From Candidatus Methanophagales archaeon ANME-1-THS (lineage in GTDB: Archaea; Halobacteriota; Syntropharchaeia; Alkanophagales; Methanospirareceae), in NCBI GenBank assembly GCA_004212135.1, contig RXIE01000102.1, forward strand, positions 1 to 18,655: a stretch of 18,655 nt of DNA, written 5' to 3'. Shown piece by piece: positions 6,987 to 15,144 of this stretch. The notes under the pieces are model-generated. The model was given only the letters and a program-made list of their open reading frames with translations, made no database searches and had not been told where the DNA came from. How positions within the stretch are numbered: the first letter of the stretch is position 1; every line of letters starts with the position of its first letter. Both the position numbers and the translations under genes were made by a program.

Positions 6987-8129
6987 ATGAGGTGGTCGTT
7001 CCAGATAGGAAGTATTCGCGGGATACCGATAAAGCTGCACGTGACGTTTCTGATCATCTTCCTCTTTGTTATCTGGTTATTCTCGGCTAACGCATTCCCG
7101 ATCTTCAACCTGACGATCGGCTTTGGGAATATGAATATCTCCAGCGGACTTAAGTACCTGCTGGGCAGTATTGCGGCGGTCCTCTTCTTCGCAACGCTCC
7201 TCTTTCATGAGCTCAGTCATTCCTTTGTTGCGCAGCATTACGGTGCGCATATACGGGGCATAACCCTGTTCATCATTGGCGGTGTATCGCAGATGGATGA
7301 GATTCCCAAGGAGCCGCACAAGGAAGCGAGGATCTCGGCTGCCGGGCCCGGTCTCAGTCTAAGTATAGGTCTTATTTCCTATGCCCTTTACTACCTCTTC
7401 GGCCCGGTGAACCTTGCAGAAACCGGAGCACTCGTGAAGAATGCTGCGCTCATCATCCTGGGTATTCTTGCGTTTTATAACATCGTGCTTGGCATCTTCA
7501 ATCTCATTCCCGCATTTCCCATGGATGGCGGGCGACTGCTTCGCGCGTGGTTTGCGAAGCGAATGCCGTATATCGATGCGACCCGGAGGGCAGTAGCAGT
7601 GGGCAAGAGCTTCGCCTTTGCCATGGGCATTCTTGGTCTCTTCACCCTCCAGTTCTTCTTACTCCTCATTGCCATCTTCATCTATTTCGGCGGTTCTGAG
7701 GAGGAACGAGCAACGGTCGTGTCAGTTACTCTGGCGGGTGTAAAGGTCAGGGACCTCATGACCCGTGTCCCGGATGTCATCTATGTCCCCCCTGACTGGA
7801 CGATCGACCAGTTGATCGAGGTGCTGTTCAAGACCAAACACATGGGCTACCCGGTACAGGAAAGCCTTGACTCACCGGTGCTCGGAGTGGTCACCTTCGC
7901 GGATGTCCAGAAGATACCCGCGCCGAAGCGGGGTATCACAAGGGTCGGGGATGTGATGACGAGAGCGCTTATCGCCATTCGACCGGATGCAGATGCGTAT
8001 GACGCGCTCAAGCTCATGTCGACGAGGAATGTGGGTCGCTTGCTCGTCATGGAGGACGGTCAGATGAAGGGGCTGGTCTCGAGGACTGATCTCATGAGGG
8101 CGATCCAGTTCCTGGGCACCTATCGGTGA
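6987..8129 (+). CDS. Site-2 protease (peptidase M50) with two CBS domains
   Basis: An intramembrane zinc metalloprotease of 380 residues, the usual length for archaeal M50/CBS proteins. About six hydrophobic segments span residues 17-235. The zinc motif HELSH (His74, Glu75, His78) follows a membrane segment, and the third ligand is in FNLIPAFPMDGGR (Asp180). CBS domains at about 254-310 and 320-378 (VRDLMTRVPDVIYV, VGDVMTRALIAIRP, LVSRTDLMRAI) would bind adenine nucleotides and gate activity. The family cuts membrane-bound substrates, in bacteria often anti-sigma factors. The archaeal substrates are largely unknown and no obvious partner lies beside it. Confidence 0.95.
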   Translation: MRWSFQIGSIRGIPIKLHVTFLIIFLFVIWLFSANAFPIFNLTIGFGNMNISSGLKYLLGSIAAVLFFATLLFHELSHSFVAQHYGAHIRGITLFIIGGVSQMDEIPKEPHKEARISAAGPGLSLSIGLISYALYYLFGPVNLAETGALVKNAALIILGILAFYNIVLGIFNLIPAFPMDGGRLLRAWFAKRMPYIDATRRAVAVGKSFAFAMGILGLFTLQFFLLLIAIFIYFGGSEEERATVVSVTLAGVKVRDLMTRVPDVIYVPPDWTIDQLIEVLFKTKHMGYPVQESLDSPVLGVVTFADVQKIPAPKRGITRVGDVMTRALIAIRPDADAYDALKLMSTRNVGRLLVMEDGQMKGLVSRTDLMRAIQFLGTYR

Positions 8130-8140
8130 GCGCTACGCAC

Positions 8141-8159
8141 ACGGTTAAGAACTAACCGT
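8141..8159. terminator. Hairpin between convergent protease and AOR genes
   Basis: ACGGTTA, a five-base loop AGAAC, then TAACCGT forms a perfect seven-base-pair stem in the 22-base gap and the last codons of the AOR gene. It could end transcripts from both sides, though neither side has a long T run, so a terminator is inferred. Confidence 0.45.
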
Positions 8160-10146
8160 TAATTACCTCTTCATATCCCGCTCGAGTTTCTTCCCAGTAT
8201 TCTCGTGCAGCCCCTTCTGGGTCATCATTAAACTTCGCAACCCAGCGGTTTAGATGGGGCTCACACTCTGCGGGCAGCTTTCTACTCACCTCCGCTATGT
8301 AGGCGCGGATGACCTTCTTCGTCTTTTTCGTCTCCCAGAAGACTGGATACTGGTTTGCTTTGCGGTCATACTCAATGATCTTCTGGAGGAGCCGCTTACA
8401 ATGGTTATCAAGGTTGAGTGCAACACCTCTTCCCCGGCGCAGGAGTGTCTGAACGCTTCGCTCAGACCAGCAGCGGTGGAACCTGCATATCCCAATCTCC
8501 TCAGAGTACAGCTCTTTTATCGCACGCTCGGCACAGCTTCTCCCTAACTCGCGGGGAGGCAGAGAGTTAATCGTATAATTCGTAAGGTATTTCCCCTGGA
8601 TCGGTATGGGAATGAATTCACCGGGCACCCAATACTGAGCAGGTGAGATGCACCCTGTTTCGCCATAGGCGAGGTAGAGTGTGGTCTCACTGAAGGTCTC
8701 GCCCACGTCCGCTACCCGGTTGGCGAACCGCGCATCCAGTTCTTTCGCCGCTATCCGGACACCGTGAGCGAGGATACTCCCAATGCCTTTGCGATAAGCG
8801 ACGAGTTCCGCCAGTTTCATGATCGCGGCTGCATTCCGGTGCGAATCTTCAATCGTAAAGGTTAATGGATCGAATGCGACACCATCGTCGAGACCTATAT
8901 CCTCCTTTTTGAGCAGTCCCTTATGCATGCAATCGAGGATCCAGGAACTCAGATTGCCGAACTCAATGGCATCAAAGCCCATCACCTCGGCTTCTTTTAC
9001 TGCCTTCTCCGCAGCTCGTTGATCGAAGATGCCAGAATTCGGACCGAGAGCTTCGTAGGGCTCATAGTCCTTCTTATGTTCGCGGTAAATCTTTTTGCAG
9101 GCGAGCGGACAGGGTTCGCCACAGGTCGTAAATGATCGTGGCTCCACGATTTCTTCATTGAACTGCTTGAGGTAATGGTCTTTGACGAGTGCATACAATG
9201 ATCTCCGTTCATCTCCGCTGAGATTGACCGAATTCCAGTTGAACGAGAGGAGCCACTCGCCCAGCACGGACATGTTCACGCCGAACGTGCCGGACGATTT
9301 CACACTCTCGTCATAGCGGTACTTTTTACCCGATCGGATGACATAATCCGTATAGTTCTCCTGGAACTCCTCCTCGAATATCTTACTCACCACTTTAATA
9401 TCTTTTATATCCTCGGTGAACGTTTTGCCATCGTACACGCCGCCATATGCGATCGCAACCGTTCTATGTGCCCGAGCCATCAGGGAGCCCATACCACCTC
9501 TGCCAGCCCAATCATCAACACCTTCCCTGAATTTCCCGTACCGTATCACGGTTGAGCAGATCCCGCCGAAGTTGGTATGCAGTGCAGCAGGACCGACCGT
9601 GATGATCCTGAAATCCAGGTACTTATCACCGATACGATAGAGCTCGTTGAACCGGTCATAGGTGTACTGCTGTAATGCATATACTCCTCGTTCACCTTTA
9701 TAGCCCCGGAAGATATCCTCTAAATCACGTTCACTGATCTCGATGAACTGTGATTCCACAGTTCCATCCGCTGTACCCTTGAGTGCTGCGATGAGATACT
9801 GCTCAGCTCTCCCTTCAAGAGCCACGTAATCCAGACCGGTGTGGTAGAGTGGCAGAGCTGCGCCACCCATTGAACTGATGAAAAAACCATTCCAGAGCGG
9901 CGACCGTGCCGCACAGATCAGGCGATGGAACCCATACAGCCGAGCACCTGCGAGTGGACCGGCACCGAAGCAGAGGACATTCCGCTCGTCAAAGGGCGCC
10001 ACCTCGAAGCTTTTGTAGCGGTCCAGGTGGCAGCGTAACGCAAAACTGATGGGTCCCACTGCCTCTTCAAGAGGAAGTGCCTCAATGCTCAGGGTGCGGT
10101 CCGAGGCATTCAGATAAGCAGCTTTACATCCTTGAGCCGTTGTCAT
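8152..10146 (-). CDS. aor: Aldehyde:ferredoxin oxidoreductase, tungstopterin family
   Basis: A tungsten-cofactor enzyme that oxidises aldehydes to carboxylic acids with ferredoxin as electron acceptor, or runs in reverse; cytoplasmic. 664 residues, somewhat longer than the roughly 600-620 of well-known members. The N-terminal domain shows CFGAGPLAGARLYG, ARSPLWNGFFISSMGG and WAGRGGMGSLMARA, typical of the family's pterin-binding domain. The Fe-S cysteines are Cys342, Cys346, Cys350 (CGEPCPLACKK) and probably Cys554 (EEIGICRFHRC). The first spacing is CxxxC rather than the CxxC of Pyrococcus AOR, so this is a divergent subgroup and its substrate is uncertain. ALGPNSGIFD and YRKGIGSILAHGVRIAA are further family signatures. 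The stop lies inside the 8141-8159 hairpin. Divergent from hsp20. Confidence 0.93.
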   Translation of the reverse strand: MTTAQGCKAAYLNASDRTLSIEALPLEEAVGPISFALRCHLDRYKSFEVAPFDERNVLCFGAGPLAGARLYGFHRLICAARSPLWNGFFISSMGGAALPLYHTGLDYVALEGRAEQYLIAALKGTADGTVESQFIEISERDLEDIFRGYKGERGVYALQQYTYDRFNELYRIGDKYLDFRIITVGPAALHTNFGGICSTVIRYGKFREGVDDWAGRGGMGSLMARAHRTVAIAYGGVYDGKTFTEDIKDIKVVSKIFEEEFQENYTDYVIRSGKKYRYDESVKSSGTFGVNMSVLGEWLLSFNWNSVNLSGDERRSLYALVKDHYLKQFNEEIVEPRSFTTCGEPCPLACKKIYREHKKDYEPYEALGPNSGIFDQRAAEKAVKEAEVMGFDAIEFGNLSSWILDCMHKGLLKKEDIGLDDGVAFDPLTFTIEDSHRNAAAIMKLAELVAYRKGIGSILAHGVRIAAKELDARFANRVADVGETFSETTLYLAYGETGCISPAQYWVPGEFIPIPIQGKYLTNYTINSLPPRELGRSCAERAIKELYSEEIGICRFHRCWSERSVQTLLRRGRGVALNLDNHCKRLLQKIIEYDRKANQYPVFWETKKTKKVIRAYIAEVSRKLPAECEPHLNRWVAKFNDDPEGAAREYWEETRAGYEEVING

Positions 10147-10195
10147 TCTCTCTACCTACCATCCCAATGAGTTGCTCTTCTGTTATTACTGTTGT

Positions 10196-10209
10196 CGATA
10201 TTTAAACTT
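10196..10209 (-). promoter_or_regulatory. Promoter of AOR
   Basis: Minus-strand AAAGTTTAAATATC is a good TATA element about 55 bases before the ATG, giving a leader of roughly 30 bases. GGTAGGTAGAGAG just before the ATG is a weak ribosome site. Confidence 0.55.
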
Positions 10210-10253
10210 TGTTTCAGACGATGCGTAGGTCCAGTATTTTCCCGGAACTGAAC

Positions 10254-10314
10254 AAGTTTTTTATAGTCGACGGTCCATGTAAAAAGTAGGAACGATATTT
10301 GGAAAGGAGGTGAT
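10254..10314 (+). promoter_or_regulatory. Promoter and very strong ribosome site of hsp20
   Basis: AGTTTTTTATAG (10254-10265) is the TATA element, with transcript start expected near 10287. AAAGGAGGTGAT (10303-10314) is a 12-base match to the complement of the 16S rRNA 3' end, eight bases before the ATG. This is by far the strongest ribosome site in the window. Confidence 0.65.
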
Positions 10315-10322
10315 AATAAAAA

Positions 10323-10796
10323 ATGGCAATGGAACGATGGCGCCCTTTTTGGGGTTTGAGAAGGTGGCTTCCTGCCCGAACCCTTGAAGAAGAGATGGAC
10401 GAGATGCTTGATCGGTTCGAGCGTGCATTTGGTATGCCGATGCGTCGAGCGCTTGTCGAGACGAGAGGCTGGGGTCCCCTTGTCGAGATGGTGGACAAGA
10501 AGGACGAGGTTCTATTGAAAGCAGAACTTCCCGGCGTAAAGAAGGAGGACATTCACGTCTCGGTCACCGGTGATCTTCTGAGTATCGAGGGAGAGCGAAA
10601 GCAGGAATCAGAGGTCAAAGAGGAGGATTATTACTGCTGCGAGCGGTCCTATGGCAAGTTCTATCGTGAGATCGCACTGCCAGCCGGGATCGATCGTGAG
10701 AAGATCTCCTCGGAATACAAGGACGGTATCCTTGAAATTCGCATGCCCAAGGTCGAGGAAGTCAAGCCAAAAGAGATAGAGATCAAAGTAAAGTAA
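10323..10796 (+). CDS. hsp20: Small heat shock protein, Hsp20/alpha-crystallin
   Basis: An ATP-independent holdase of 157 residues. The N-terminal arm (1-48) is rich in Trp, Arg and Met. The alpha-crystallin domain covers about 49-143, with VDKKDEVLLKAELPGVKKEDI, LSIEGERKQE and the hallmark DGILEI (134-139). The C-terminal IXI motif (IEI, 152-154), which docks into neighbouring subunits during oligomer assembly, is intact. It has its own TATA promoter and a near-perfect Shine-Dalgarno, fitting rapid high-level translation after stress. No Phr-type heat shock operator was recognised. A hairpin with a T run follows about 55 bases after the stop. Confidence 0.96.
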   Translation: MAMERWRPFWGLRRWLPARTLEEEMDEMLDRFERAFGMPMRRALVETRGWGPLVEMVDKKDEVLLKAELPGVKKEDIHVSVTGDLLSIEGERKQESEVKEEDYYCCERSYGKFYREIALPAGIDREKISSEYKDGILEIRMPKVEEVKPKEIEIKVK

Positions 10797-10850
10797 TGAC
10801 CAGCACGCACCAGGGGCGAGCTACCTTTTCTAATGGTTGATATTTAAATG

Positions 10851-10878
10851 GGAGGGGTACTCAACCCTCCTTATTTTT
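10851..10878 (+). terminator. Hairpin plus T-run terminator of hsp20
   Basis: GGAGGG (10851-10856), an eight-base loop, CCCTCC (10865-10870), then TTATTTTT gives a classic intrinsic-type terminator 55 bases after the hsp20 stop. TTGATATTTAAATG just before it looks TATA-like, but nothing downstream on that strand supports a promoter. Confidence 0.6.
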
Positions 10879-10930
10879 ACGTATCGAGTGGCTCTGGTTG
10901 TCTTATTATGCACCGATCTCATGGATTCTA

Positions 10931-12880
10931 TTATTTCACTTCCCGTACACTCGATTTCCCATATACCTTTTGCACGACGAGTATGTGAACACTCGGATCA
11001 ATGACGGTGAGCTGGCTCGGCGTAATCAGCAGGGATTCGGATTCCTGCATTGACGCGATCATCATCTTATAAATCTCTTCCCGATTCCGCGGGTCCATGT
11101 GTAAGTCAAACTCGTCGACCGCCCGGAACGGAGACTTCAGCATCTCTTGAATCGAGAGCAGGAATGCCATGACCGACGCGGTCTTTTCTCCTCCACTCTG
11201 CGTATAATAATCAAACAGCACGGGTGGCGAGCCCCGGAACCCCACGTGGAGCTCCAAACCCTCGTTCTCGATCTCACCATCTTCACCATTCACGAGGCGA
11301 GCTAACCCTGTGGCACTTATACCAGCCAGAATCTGCTGAAACGAACTATTGATCGAATCCAGGAGATCGGTTATTGCCTTTCGCCAGACCTTTTTCCTCG
11401 CTTCGAGCTCTTTCAGTCCTTCACGTTTATTCGCGACGACGATCTTTGATCGTTCTTGCAATTCCTCGAACAACTTTGCATAATTCGAGTAGATCTCTTC
11501 GGTCTCTTCCGGAATCTTGCCCAGTGCTTCGATCTTCGCACCGACCAGACTTATCTCATTCTCGATCTCGCTCTGTTTCCGTTCGGTTTCTATTCGTTCA
11601 CCTGCTCTCTCCTTCAGGGGTTGTAATTCCATCAGTTTCTGGTTCACGGTCTCCATCTCTCGCTTTAGCGCCTTTATATCCGTCTCCAGCAGCTCTTTCT
11701 TGAACCTCAGGACTTCCTCCTTCACTCGATAGCTGATATACGAGTCCAGCGTTGATTCCAGACTTCGTTCGAACGCGCCCAGTTTACTCCGCACCTCGCG
11801 TATCTCCTCGGTCAGCTCTTCTCTTCTCTTATCCGCTTCCTCCAGCCTTGCCTTTATCCGGTCGACCTCGTCATGCTTCCCCAGCGTGTGAAACAGCAGC
11901 TCGTTCTCCCGCAAGTGCTCAGTCAGTTTCTCCAAAGCTATCTCTTCCTTCTCCAGATGCAGCAGTTCGAAGAATGATTCCTTTGAATTGGTTTTCCACG
12001 CGTCGAGTCTGTCCCGCCACGCTCTGAGCTCTTCTTGTGTCACGTTCATCTCCGCCACATTTGACTCGAGCGCATCTTTCTTTAGAGTAAGCTGTTCTTC
12101 GAGCTTCTGCAAAGCTGTTTCCTGTTTGATGATCCGTGCCCATACCACCTCTCGTTTCAACCATCCTCGTCTCTCTTCGAGTGCCGCACGCTGCAGATAC
12201 CTCTCGTGCATCTCCTTCCAGTATCCGAGGCTCTCTTTCGCGCGGCCGAGCAACTGGGAGATCGACTCGTCCTCGCTTATCAGTGCTTCAAGCCTCTTTC
12301 TCGCGTCGACTACCTTTTCTCGATACGAGCTGAAGCCAACAGCCTCTTCTAACAGCTTGAGCTTCTCCTGTGGTGACATCAAACTGAACTGTTCCATGGT
12401 GTTCTGGTGCATGATGATCAGCATGTTATTGGGATCGATGCCAAACCCTTTGAAGAGCCGATTGACTTCTTCGTAGCTTATCTGCCGATAATCCGCTTCC
12501 CACCAGTAATGCCCGTCGTTCCTCAGATACCTCGATAACATGAACGTTTCAGCATCCGAAACGCTGATTGGCCTTCTCCCATTCGTCTCTTTGTTATCAA
12601 AGACGAGTGTGATCCGCGCGATTTCGGCACCACGCCTGATCAAATCCCGCAATCGTCTGCCCCGTTCGGTGTAGATCTGACCGAGCGCAACGGAAATTGC
12701 GAGGAGGATCGAGGATTTGCCCGCGCCGTTTGGGCCGGAGATCAGATTCAGTCCCGGCTTGAGCGGGATGCGCGCATATTCATAGGACATGAAATTCTCC
12801 AGTATGAGCTCTTTGAGCCAGATGCTCGTGCTGGTGCCTTCTTTGAGCGTGAATGGGGGCATCTTCGCTGATGTATACAT
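10931..12880 (-). CDS. SMC5/6-like chromosome-maintenance ATPase without visible hinge
   Basis: An ABC-type ATPase with SMC heads, 649 residues from the chosen ATG. Walker A GPNGAGKSS is at 49-57. A Q-loop-like segment MHQNTMEQFSLMSPQEKLKL is followed by a coiled coil of some 350 residues. The signature QSGGEK is at 561-566 and Walker B, PFRAVDEFDLHMD, at about 584-596, with a final LLITPSQL. The PFR(x)DEFD...MDP and ITPQ-like endings are those of SMC5/SMC6 rather than canonical SMC or Rad50. There is no hinge domain and no CxxC zinc hook, and the coil is far shorter than in eukaryotic SMC5/6. The frame stays open upstream to an ATG at 13204 through an antiporter-like stretch. I chose the ATG at 12880 because it has GAGGT just before it and head-domain sequence follows. 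Probable role in DNA repair or structure; no Mre11 or Nse partner is nearby. Confidence 0.8.
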   Translation of the reverse strand: MYTSAKMPPFTLKEGTSTSIWLKELILENFMSYEYARIPLKPGLNLISGPNGAGKSSILLAISVALGQIYTERGRRLRDLIRRGAEIARITLVFDNKETNGRRPISVSDAETFMLSRYLRNDGHYWWEADYRQISYEEVNRLFKGFGIDPNNMLIIMHQNTMEQFSLMSPQEKLKLLEEAVGFSSYREKVVDARKRLEALISEDESISQLLGRAKESLGYWKEMHERYLQRAALEERRGWLKREVVWARIIKQETALQKLEEQLTLKKDALESNVAEMNVTQEELRAWRDRLDAWKTNSKESFFELLHLEKEEIALEKLTEHLRENELLFHTLGKHDEVDRIKARLEEADKRREELTEEIREVRSKLGAFERSLESTLDSYISYRVKEEVLRFKKELLETDIKALKREMETVNQKLMELQPLKERAGERIETERKQSEIENEISLVGAKIEALGKIPEETEEIYSNYAKLFEELQERSKIVVANKREGLKELEARKKVWRKAITDLLDSINSSFQQILAGISATGLARLVNGEDGEIENEGLELHVGFRGSPPVLFDYYTQSGGEKTASVMAFLLSIQEMLKSPFRAVDEFDLHMDPRNREEIYKMMIASMQESESLLITPSQLTVIDPSVHILVVQKVYGKSSVREVK

Positions 12881-13000
12881 GTAACCTCGAGCTGTTAAAG
12901 ATTTTAGTGGCGCGAATTTCCAGATTTTCAGGCTGCTCATCAACCTCGCACATCGTGAACAAATCGTGATGTCCCACCATACCATTGAGCGGATGCCGAG

Positions 13001-13243
13001 ATCTATAAACACCCCGAAGAGTAGAGCGATATCAAAAGTGATCTTGAGCAGCAGGTACGCGGCACCAGCCGCAAGGATTGCAGCCATAAGGACTCCGTTC
13101 GTAACCAGACTCAAGATACTGCGCTGAATCTTCCGCAGTTGTCGGATATCAATGTCCAGCCCGCCATCAAAGACGATGATAGCAATCCCTCTGCTCGAAA
13201 GCATGGAAGAAGATAATCGATCGAAGATACAATCAGCAGACCA
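13001..13243 (-). pseudogene. Remnant of a cation/proton antiporter
   Basis: A stretch of about 80 codons reads like part of a CPA-family (NhaP/Kef-like) sodium or potassium/proton antiporter: LSSRGIAIIVFDGGLDIDI, RQLRKIQRSIL, then a membrane helix ending ALLFGVFI. The family normally continues with a GA(T/S)DP motif, but here the match stops abruptly, and upstream the frame is closed by a stop at 13244-13246. The rest of an antiporter of about 400 residues is absent. The remnant is in frame with the SMC-like gene, so a naive gene call would fuse them (ATG at 13204, 757 residues). It probably marks an old recombination junction. Confidence 0.6.
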
Positions 13244-13268
13244 TTAACCTCAGTCAGTCCTTCGAGGG

Positions 13269-13625
13269 CTAATGCGATAAATATAGCACTACAATGTTAT
13301 TGAGACAGATAAGCTCATAGACAAATACCAGGATCATTATACAGCCCAAGCCATATTTTCCGATTATTTCTCGGTCCCGTTCAGATTGGGTGATGAAATA
13401 TAAGTTAAAGTAAAGCAAGGTCACGCAGACGGGAATGAAGGGTTTCAGAAGAGCGAAGAAGGGATGATAATAAAAGGGATTGAGTTCGCTTACATGGTTA
13501 TAGTGTTCCAGAGTCAACCGGGTAATGATAAAGTCAAGCATATTGAGACTGTAATACAGGATGGCATAGACAAATATACTGCTTGGGTAGTAGCCCCACT
13601 CCTCGCGTATAGCCCATTTATTCAT
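13269..13625 (-). CDS. Small DUF5658-like membrane protein
   Basis: A 118-residue protein with three predicted membrane helices (about 16-39, 56-78 and 91-116). The first contains LNMLDFIITRLTL with a buried Asp31, followed by ELNPF at 47-51; the pair LD...ELNP is the pattern of DUF5658 membrane proteins common in archaea. The function is unknown. The start is supported by a TATA element (13653-13659) about 30 bases upstream and no Shine-Dalgarno, so a leaderless message is likely. Confidence 0.65.
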   Translation of the reverse strand: MNKWAIREEWGYYPSSIFVYAILYYSLNMLDFIITRLTLEHYNHVSELNPFYYHPFFALLKPFIPVCVTLLYFNLYFITQSERDREIIGKYGLGCIMILVFVYELICLNNIVVLYLSH

Positions 13626-13652
13626 GACCGAATTGTACTAGCAGAGTAGGAC

Positions 13653-13659
13653 TATATAT
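13653..13659 (-). promoter_or_regulatory. Promoter of the DUF5658-like gene
   Basis: Minus-strand CATATATAGT is a TATA element centred about 30 bases before the ATG at 13625, consistent with a leaderless or near-leaderless transcript. Confidence 0.5.
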
Positions 13660-13670
13660 GAGTTATTGAC

Positions 13671-13706
13671 CCTGAAAGAATTTTAAAAGTATTCTCAGGT
13701 AAAAAA
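13671..13706 (-). terminator. T run and imperfect hairpin after the Tes-like gene
   Basis: On the minus strand the Tes-like stop is followed by TTTTTT (13706-13701), then CCTGAGAAT...ATTCTTTCAGG (13699-13671), an imperfect inverted repeat with a two-base bulge. It separates that gene from the TATA of the DUF5658-like gene. Confidence 0.4.
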
Positions 13707-13723
13707 CGTGAAATTGTAATCGT

Positions 13724-15115
13724 TCAATTCTTCCGGTGTATTGTATTATAGGAGCAGAAGGGCACGATTCGACCGTCTGGCAACCCGTAGTGGATCACAC
13801 ATCTTCGCACGCGAGCGAGGTCGAAGTTGGAGGGATCCATGAAATGCATGGCGCCGATGAAGAGGAGGTTGAAATGCAGATCGCTTAAGTCCTCGTACGT
13901 GTGGCTTTTCAGGAATTTAATGAAGAGCTCTTTTAAGAAGCTGGGGTGGATATGTCGAACCGCGGTGAGGGCGGATATCCGTTTATTCTTGGTATACGCG
14001 GCTGCTAATTTATCCAGGTCCAAGTACTTTGTTATCGGCTCTATCTTCCCTTCTGCCTTACCCTTTTTACCAACGACGAGATAAGAGAACGCGCCGCACG
14101 AGAAATGACAGCCTGCTTCCGATTTGCCGAGCGTTCCGAGCAGCATGCTCATCATCGAGGGCGGGAAGAAATCCTCTCTGCGGAGAAAACCCGTTTGTTC
14201 TTCCACCTTGCGTATCACATCGGAGACCGTGATCCGTTCGTGGTGGTCGTGGAGCGTTCTGCCGCAGAAGGAGACCGGCTGGAAATTCACCCCGCGTATA
14301 ATCGCGCTATTTTCGATCGCGAAGTTTATAATCGCGCCAATCTGGTCGTCGTTAATACCTTTGACGATCGTGGGTACGAGCACAATCGCGGGTTTTGGGC
14401 CTGCCGTGCGGTGGTTCTCGATCGCCTGTTTCTTTACGCCGAGCAGTTTTCGCCCCCGTAGCTGCTCGTAGGGCGCTTCGGTCACGCCATCAAACTGGAG
14501 ATAAATCACACTGGTGCCTGCAGATTCGAGCTCTTTGCAATATTCAGGGCTCGCAGCCATTTTGAGGCCGTTGGTATTCACCTCCACATGGTCGAACTTC
14601 CGGCGTGCGTAGGCAATGAGCTCCGGGAGGTCCTCGCGGAGTGTGGGTTCGCCACCACTGAATTGGAGTCCCGCGGCATTGGTATTCAATGCGAAATTGT
14701 CGATGATCGCCTTCAGGTGCTCGAAATGAGGATCTTTTTCGTGTCTCTCACCTTTGCTGGTACTCCCGGCGAAGCAAGTCGGACAGCTCAGGTTGCACCG
14801 CATGGTGACATCGATCACCCCTAACACGGTGGAGGATTCATGCTGGGGGCACAATCCACAGGCAAAGGGGCATTCGCCATTACCGTTAGTTGCGGTTGTT
14901 ACTTCTCTTCTTCCCGCTCCCCGGGTGTCTTTCGATTCAAATTGTTGGTAAAGCTGATAATCCGACCAGCAGAGGTCTTTAAATGCACCATGTTCCGCAC
15001 AGCGCTTCTCCATGTAGACTGCTCCGTTCTCCTCATAGAGGCTCGCATCGATGACGTGATAGCAGACCGGGCAGATGCTTTTCGTGGTTCGAATGAATGC
15101 GGACATGGTCTTCAA
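13724..15115 (-). CDS. Radical SAM protein of the tetraether lipid synthase (MJ0619/Tes) type
   Basis: A 463-residue radical SAM protein resembling MJ0619-type enzymes. Members of that family named Tes or GDGT-MAS join archaeol chains into tetraether lipids; others have been proposed to act in pterin methylation. The N-terminal cysteine-rich domain has CPVC (15-18), EKRCAEHGAFKDLCWSD (Cys39, Cys49) and CPFACGLC (Cys82, Cys86, Cys89). The SAM cluster motif is RCNLSCPTCFA (Cys107, Cys111, Cys114), followed by FSGGEPTLR (152-160). C-terminal cysteines in GCHFSCG and RRC...PFC (Cys439, Cys454) are candidates for auxiliary clusters. If it is Tes, the organism makes membrane-spanning lipids; paralogues exist, so the substrate is not certain. 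It lies 23 bases after the HAD gene and may be in its operon, but has its own TATA-like element. Confidence 0.82.
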   Translation of the reverse strand: MKTMSAFIRTTKSICPVCYHVIDASLYEENGAVYMEKRCAEHGAFKDLCWSDYQLYQQFESKDTRGAGRREVTTATNGNGECPFACGLCPQHESSTVLGVIDVTMRCNLSCPTCFAGSTSKGERHEKDPHFEHLKAIIDNFALNTNAAGLQFSGGEPTLREDLPELIAYARRKFDHVEVNTNGLKMAASPEYCKELESAGTSVIYLQFDGVTEAPYEQLRGRKLLGVKKQAIENHRTAGPKPAIVLVPTIVKGINDDQIGAIINFAIENSAIIRGVNFQPVSFCGRTLHDHHERITVSDVIRKVEEQTGFLRREDFFPPSMMSMLLGTLGKSEAGCHFSCGAFSYLVVGKKGKAEGKIEPITKYLDLDKLAAAYTKNKRISALTAVRHIHPSFLKELFIKFLKSHTYEDLSDLHFNLLFIGAMHFMDPSNFDLARVRRCVIHYGLPDGRIVPFCSYNTIHRKN

Positions 15116-15136
15116 TTTTTATTCGTGGTCTCTCTT

Positions 15137-15144
15137 TTTTATAA
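15137..15144 (-). promoter_or_regulatory. Possible promoter of the Tes-like gene
   Basis: Minus-strand GTTATAAAAAA lies about 25 bases before the ATG at 15115, over the stop of the HAD gene. It could drive a leaderless transcript. The only ribosome-like site, GAAG, is weak, which fits that reading. Confidence 0.4.

Noticed and set aside
10839..10850. TATA-like TGATATTTAAAT downstream of hsp20
   Set aside because: The element is nearly palindromic and is followed at once by the terminator hairpin; no gene on either strand starts at the right distance.
12780..12980. Alternative 66-codon minus-strand frame at the SMC-like gene start
   Set aside because: Its second half is clearly a shadow of the SMC head. 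The first half looks coding-like but has no recognised family, so it is mentioned only as part of the junction finding.
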